This document shows, piece after piece, positions 23,611 through 26,608 of a stretch of DNA of 26,608 nucleotides. Made by a program: the position numbers and the translations under genes. The notes under the pieces were generated by a model. It searched no databases. It was not told the DNA's origin and was given only the letters and a program-made list of their open reading frames with translations. Within the stretch, counting starts at the first letter, position 1. Each line of letters starts with the position of its first letter. The stretch is taken from positions 1 through 26,608 of the IMG/VR virus record IMGVR_UViG_3300010885_040938. One strand, 5' to 3'. The DNA is from a virus.

Positions 23611-24843
23611 TTATAATTGGCCTCTAGTATTTCCATAATGTATTACACGTATGCCATCCATTTGGGGAATTTGTCTCCAGGGATCTACAACGATACTACC
23701 TTTAGGAATATCACAGTATAGACTATCTGTTTCTAATTTTACACCTGTACCTAAATATGTTACTTTAGCATTATGTGCCATTAGGAAAACAGCTGGACTA
23801 TCAATCATAGTATCATCACCTGTTAAGGGATCAACATATGTTAATTGTACACCTGCTTCTCTAACAAAATATCCAATTAATTCACTATAACTGCCAATAG
23901 TATAGGGAACATATGGCTTATAAGCCCTACCGTGTATCACTACTGGTAAATCATTTTCTTTGCTAAGAACAATTAATTTGTTTGCCATACGTTCAGCTTG
24001 CTTATCTCTACTATGCATAATCGCATGGAATAGATCGTAACCTAAATCTAGCTTTTCTGCTAAAAATCGCAAAGCTATATTATCCCTTGGATGGCAAGCT
24101 CCAGCATCTCCTAATCCCGCAGTTAAGTATCTAGGACCTGTAATACGCTGTGTTGCTGCTTTGAGTGCATCAGTTACTACATCAACATTGATATTTCCAT
24201 TTGCTTCAGCAACATCTTGTATCATATTAACTAGACCAATTTTAGCTGAGATAAAGGTATTGTAGAAAACTTTGATAGCTTCTGCTTCGTCCCACGTACC
24301 AATATTAACACGGGGATTGTTTTCCATTAATGGTTTGTAGAAATCGACTAATAATTGTGCATCTCCTGTTTCTGATCCATCTTCGGTGCCAATGATTAAG
24401 CACTCGGGGTTCACCATATCCCACTTAACCGATCCCATTGCTATCAAATAGGGATTATATATAAAACGGGCATTTGTAATGCAAGGACGCAAATGTGCGC
24501 GGACAGTTCCTGGGAGTACTGTAGATATTAAAACTATCAATTGATCGTTGTTAACATATTTGTTAATCTCAGTTAACACAGTTTGCACTATACTATAATC
24601 AAAATCCTTTGGAGGCATATCAGCGATCGGTGTCGAACCGCCATAAGCAGGATCGTGTGGTGTAGGTACTGCTACAAATATCAAATCTCTCCCTTCAACT
24701 GCGGCTTGAATTGAATCCAATAATGGAATAGTTGCTAGGGGATCTTTTATTGGATCGTATCCTACAACATTATAATGTTGACTCATTACTTCAGCACAGG
24801 GAAGCCCTAATTTACCACATCCAATCATCGATATATTTTTCAT
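23611..24843 (-). CDS. UDP-glucose/GDP-mannose dehydrogenase family protein, divergent
   Basis: 410 residues, close to the usual 390-450. MKNISMIGCGKLGLP is the N-terminal NAD-binding Rossmann loop, followed by VAVPTP and STVLPGTVR, both standard in the family. EAIKVFYNTFISAKIGLVN is the central helix with the conserved Lys and Asn. GAGACHPRD-type sequence (GDAGACHPRD) contains the catalytic cysteine. Members oxidise a nucleotide sugar twice to a uronic acid. Departures are an Arg where the C-F-x-K-D lysine usually is, and HGRAYKPYVPYT where lGlafKpntdD is usual. Substrate choice may differ. AAGGAG 6-7 bases before the ATG is the strongest ribosome binding site in the operon. It leads the operon with the glycosyltransferase, radical SAM and methyltransferase genes. 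Confidence 0.83.
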   Translation of the reverse strand: MKNISMIGCGKLGLPCAEVMSQHYNVVGYDPIKDPLATIPLLDSIQAAVEGRDLIFVAVPTPHDPAYGGSTPIADMPPKDFDYSIVQTVLTEINKYVNNDQLIVLISTVLPGTVRAHLRPCITNARFIYNPYLIAMGSVKWDMVNPECLIIGTEDGSETGDAQLLVDFYKPLMENNPRVNIGTWDEAEAIKVFYNTFISAKIGLVNMIQDVAEANGNINVDVVTDALKAATQRITGPRYLTAGLGDAGACHPRDNIALRFLAEKLDLGYDLFHAIMHSRDKQAERMANKLIVLSKENDLPVVIHGRAYKPYVPYTIGSYSELIGYFVREAGVQLTYVDPLTGDDTMIDSPAVFLMAHNAKVTYLGTGVKLETDSLYCDIPKGSIVVDPWRQIPQMDGIRVIHYGNTRGQL

Positions 24844-24875
24844 ATATCATCTCCTTAATTAAAGTAGTACTTATT

Positions 24876-24884
24876 ACTATAACA
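24876..24884 (-). promoter_or_regulatory. Possible extended -10 promoter for the sugar dehydrogenase operon
   Basis: On the minus strand TGTTATAGT is an extended -10 (TG, one base, TATAGT). No good -35 is present; GTCAAA 18 bases upstream is weak. It lies about 30 bases ahead of the ATG at 24843, in the 93-base divergent gap. Confidence 0.4.
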
Positions 24885-24900
24885 AAATCTAGAAAATATT

Positions 24901-24929
24901 TTGACTTAGTTTGCGTGTTGCTATATAAT
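24901..24929 (+). promoter_or_regulatory. Near-consensus sigma-70 promoter directly before the sulfotransferase-like gene
   Basis: TTGACT (24901-24906), a 17-base spacer, then a perfect TATAAT (24924-24929). The expected start, 6-7 bases after the -10, falls at 24936-24937, which is the A of the ATG. No Shine-Dalgarno sequence fits between, so the message would be leaderless or start at the internal ATG at 24973. Confidence 0.75.
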
Positions 24930-24936
24930 TAAACAA

Positions 24937-25548
24937 ATGTCCAAAACTTATAAAACAGATAATTCCTTTTTCATGTATGTAACATTTCCAATGTCATATC
25001 TAGGCATTAGTGAAGTAAAATATTGGTTCCATTGTATAGCTCCAAAAACTGCAATGTATCGGCTAATAGTAGATGAAGAATTAGACACTGAAAAAGTAAA
25101 TCTACAACAACGTGAAGAATATTATCCATGCACTAAAGTCATAGCAGTAGTTATGAATCCTTGGGCACGTATCAGATTAGCCTATTTAGTTATGGCTGAA
25201 AACAAAGACCCAAGAGCAGATTGTGATTTCCACACGTTTGTTAATTTCTTGTATGAAAAACGTCCAAAAGATACATCTAACAATACCCGTATGAATGCTC
25301 TACAACCGCAGGTAGATTGGATAAGATATACAGACGAAAACGGAAATATACGCGAAGCTGATTATATTTTTAAAGTAGAGACATTAGATGAAGATTTTAA
25401 AGTAATACAGGATTATTTTGAATGCCAAGAACCGTTACAATGGTTTAGTAAAATACCCGAATATCGTGAACACTACGATAAAAAAACCAAATCGTTAGTG
25501 GCAAAAATGTTTGCTGCTGATATAGAAAAATTTGGGTATAAGTTTTAA
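24937..25548 (+). CDS. Sulfotransferase-like protein, lacking a clear PAPS P-loop
   Basis: 203 residues. VIAVVMNPWARIRLAYLVM corresponds to the 3'-phosphate-binding strand and helix of sulfotransferases (usually V-R-N-P-x-x-R...S-x-Y). The YIFKVETLDEDFKVIQDYF segment and the C-terminal EHYDKKTKSLVAKMFAADIEKFGYKF match the last part of bacterial and phage Sulfotransfer_2-type proteins. The N-terminal P-K-T-G-x-T-S loop that binds the PAPS sulfate side is not recognisable; APKTAMY is the nearest string and sits too close to the VMNPWAR segment. The protein may be N-terminally shortened or bind its donor differently. If active it would sulfate a hydroxyl on a glycan or metabolite. The start follows a strong promoter with no leader; the internal ATG at 24973 is an alternative. 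Confidence 0.6.
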   Translation: MSKTYKTDNSFFMYVTFPMSYLGISEVKYWFHCIAPKTAMYRLIVDEELDTEKVNLQQREEYYPCTKVIAVVMNPWARIRLAYLVMAENKDPRADCDFHTFVNFLYEKRPKDTSNNTRMNALQPQVDWIRYTDENGNIREADYIFKVETLDEDFKVIQDYFECQEPLQWFSKIPEYREHYDKKTKSLVAKMFAADIEKFGYKF

Positions 25549-25551
25549 ATC

Positions 25552-26442
25552 TTATCTTCCAATTATCCTAGGAGTATTTTGATATACTCTCTTAAAAAAC
25601 TTGCTAGCATCAGGATCTAATACAGCCATTTCTAAGTTGAGATTATCCTGCAATTCTGTACCTAAATTGGCTATTTCTTCAAGTAATGAACCTTCTGAGA
25701 TATTTGATTCAATTTTATTTTTCCAAAACGCTGTTAGATAATCAAAATCTCTAACATTTACATAATCCCAATCAGTGCAGTTAGTCATATAGCATCCAAG
25801 ACGTGTCCCATACATGGCCCATAATCCATTCTTTACATCTGCTCCAACATTTGACCATATTAACAATCTCTGATAATTTTGCCACCATATTTTTTTGATA
25901 TCCTTAGCAAGTGCGCCTCTATCTAAGCTCATTTTAACACCTTCGCGGAACCCAGCTCTCCAAGCCTGGAAAGGACTTCCGTTGATATAGCTAGTTGAGT
26001 AGCATTCGTTAAATTGATAATATCTAGGATCAAAACAAAATTCAACTACACTTTCATCATCATTGGGATCTGAATTCTCGTGGGTTTTCATATTGAGCAC
26101 AAAATCTTTAGTCCAACATTTCAATCCGCCGTTTCCGTATATCAATCCATTGACTGCATTTCTTCCACACCAACTAAAAACAAAATTTTTATTTTCTTTT
26201 GTGATTTCAATAGTTTTCTTAAAGAAATCTGGATCTACAACATTATCAGCATCAACTGTTATAAATCTATCAGTCTCACTGAGATTAGCTGCTGCTTTAT
26301 GGGCGCTATCGCTTCCTTTTACTCCGTGGATTCTCTTGGCCCAGGGCAATATTTTTATTAACTCAGAATAATTCTTCTCAGCATTAGGTTCATCATAGCT
26401 CATAAAAATTGTATCTATATCGTGTAAAACTAATTTTGTCAT
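25552..26442 (-). CDS. GT-A-like glycosyltransferase, single-unit paralogue
   Basis: 296 residues from the ATG at 26442; a 19-codon upstream extension lies over the previous gene's 3' end and is discarded. It shares with residues 224-447 of the protein at 22267-23610 the sequence order IFMSYDEPNAEKNY, AKRIHGVKG, a D-x-D in ITVDADN (Asp64, Asp66), YGNGGLK, and FQAWRAGFREG. Here the single unit carries an intact D-x-D and no degenerate N-terminal copies. D-x-D enzymes of this kind use a metal-bound nucleotide sugar. The ATG lies 4 bases after the stop of the upstream partial gene, so they form an operon. It ends 3 bases from the convergent sulfotransferase-like gene. Sugar and acceptor unknown. 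Confidence 0.68.
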   Translation of the reverse strand: MTKLVLHDIDTIFMSYDEPNAEKNYSELIKILPWAKRIHGVKGSDSAHKAAANLSETDRFITVDADNVVDPDFFKKTIEITKENKNFVFSWCGRNAVNGLIYGNGGLKCWTKDFVLNMKTHENSDPNDDESVVEFCFDPRYYQFNECYSTSYINGSPFQAWRAGFREGVKMSLDRGALAKDIKKIWWQNYQRLLIWSNVGADVKNGLWAMYGTRLGCYMTNCTDWDYVNVRDFDYLTAFWKNKIESNISEGSLLEEIANLGTELQDNLNLEMAVLDPDASKFFKRVYQNTPRIIGR

Positions 26443-26446
26443 CGTA

Positions 26447-26608
26447 TTAAAGTTCCAAATGTTTATAATTATTAAATATTTTTTTAGTAACAATGTCACA
26501 AGGCAAACTAGTATCGTAACCCGTTAATTGTATAGCTAAAACACCAGCATCTATCAAATCCTGTAATTTAAATTTTACAGTTGAGTATAAAATATTTGGA
26601 TCGTTTTC
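26447..26608 (-). CDS. 3' end of an unknown gene entering from the right edge
   Basis: The minus strand is open from the window edge to a TAA at 26447-26449, encoding 53 residues that begin ENDPNILYS and end NYKHLEL. The segment LQDLIDAGVLAIQLTGYDTS looks like a normal helix-strand-turn of a globular protein. It stops 4 bases before the glycosyltransferase ATG, the spacing typical of this genome's operons. The family cannot be told from this fragment, and no start is within the window. Confidence 0.55.
   Translation of the reverse strand, partial: ENDPNILYSTVKFKLQDLIDAGVLAIQLTGYDTSLPCDIVTKKIFNNYKHLEL

Noticed and set aside
26443-26499. Longer start for the last glycosyltransferase
   Set aside because: The extra 19 codons overlap the 3' end of the incoming partial gene and are hydrophobic and unlike the paralogue; the ATG at 26442 fits the operon spacing.
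1-26608. RiPP precursor peptide for the radical SAM enzymes
   Set aside because: Gaps between genes are at most about 95 bases and hold no start plus Shine-Dalgarno plus short ORF with a leader-like sequence; a precursor could be elsewhere in the genome.
1-26608. CRISPR array, tRNA genes, transposase or integrase
   Set aside because: No spaced direct repeats, cloverleaf-like segments or transposase/integrase motifs were seen on either strand, and intergenic space is too small for most of these.

Overview
The window looks like part of a marine T4-like myovirus genome, or a close relative. It is AT-rich: single 60-base lines range from about 17% GC at 2581 to 57% GC at 14941. Genes are packed end to end with 1-40 base overlaps, no gap exceeds about 95 bases, and no tRNA or rRNA is visible. 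Phage signs are a ThyX thymidylate synthase, a tail-fibre-like protein with a tropism-determinant-type N-terminus, and a T4-type late promoter box (GATAAATA) in front of that fibre gene. No capsid, portal or polymerase gene is present, so the phage assignment is inferred, and the host (cyanobacterium, SAR11 or other) cannot be read from the window.

Layout. 1-941: two small unknown plus-strand genes ending at a hairpin shared with the opposing operon. 924-5173 (minus): an AT-rich four-gene operon of a Twitch-type radical SAM enzyme, a glycosyltransferase-like protein and two SGNH hydrolase-like proteins. 5266-7287 (plus): thyX and the tail fibre, separated by a hairpin with a late promoter in its loop. 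7288-9664: a GNAT-like protein, a radical SAM enzyme and an Asp/Asn-hydroxylase-like oxygenase. 9705-15669 (plus): a tightly overlapping six-gene operon of a shortened PLP aminotransferase-like protein, a QueC-like PP-loop ATPase, two Twitch radical SAM enzymes, an unknown protein with an HExxH sequence, and a third radical SAM enzyme. 15632-20703: short alternating blocks holding another Twitch radical SAM enzyme, two more 2OG-oxygenase-like proteins, a Rossmann protein, a kinase-fold-like protein and a radical SAM enzyme. 20707-24843 (minus): a nucleotide-sugar dehydrogenase, a three-repeat glycosyltransferase, a radical SAM enzyme and a methyltransferase in one operon. 24937-26608: a sulfotransferase-like gene with a near-consensus promoter, a second glycosyltransferase, and the 3' end of one more gene.

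The dominant theme is eight radical SAM enzymes of three architectures in about 18.5 kb, mixed with oxygenases, an aminotransferase-like protein, an ATP-dependent ligase-like protein, a methyltransferase, glycosyltransferases, a sugar dehydrogenase and a sulfotransferase. Together these resemble a biosynthetic or modification island. The substrate may be a glycan, a small molecule or a virion protein; no precursor peptide was found. The strongest single regulatory observation is at 6155-6188: a perfect 7-bp stem that would hide the fibre gene's Shine-Dalgarno sequence in read-through transcripts, with the late promoter placed so that late transcripts lack the 5' arm.
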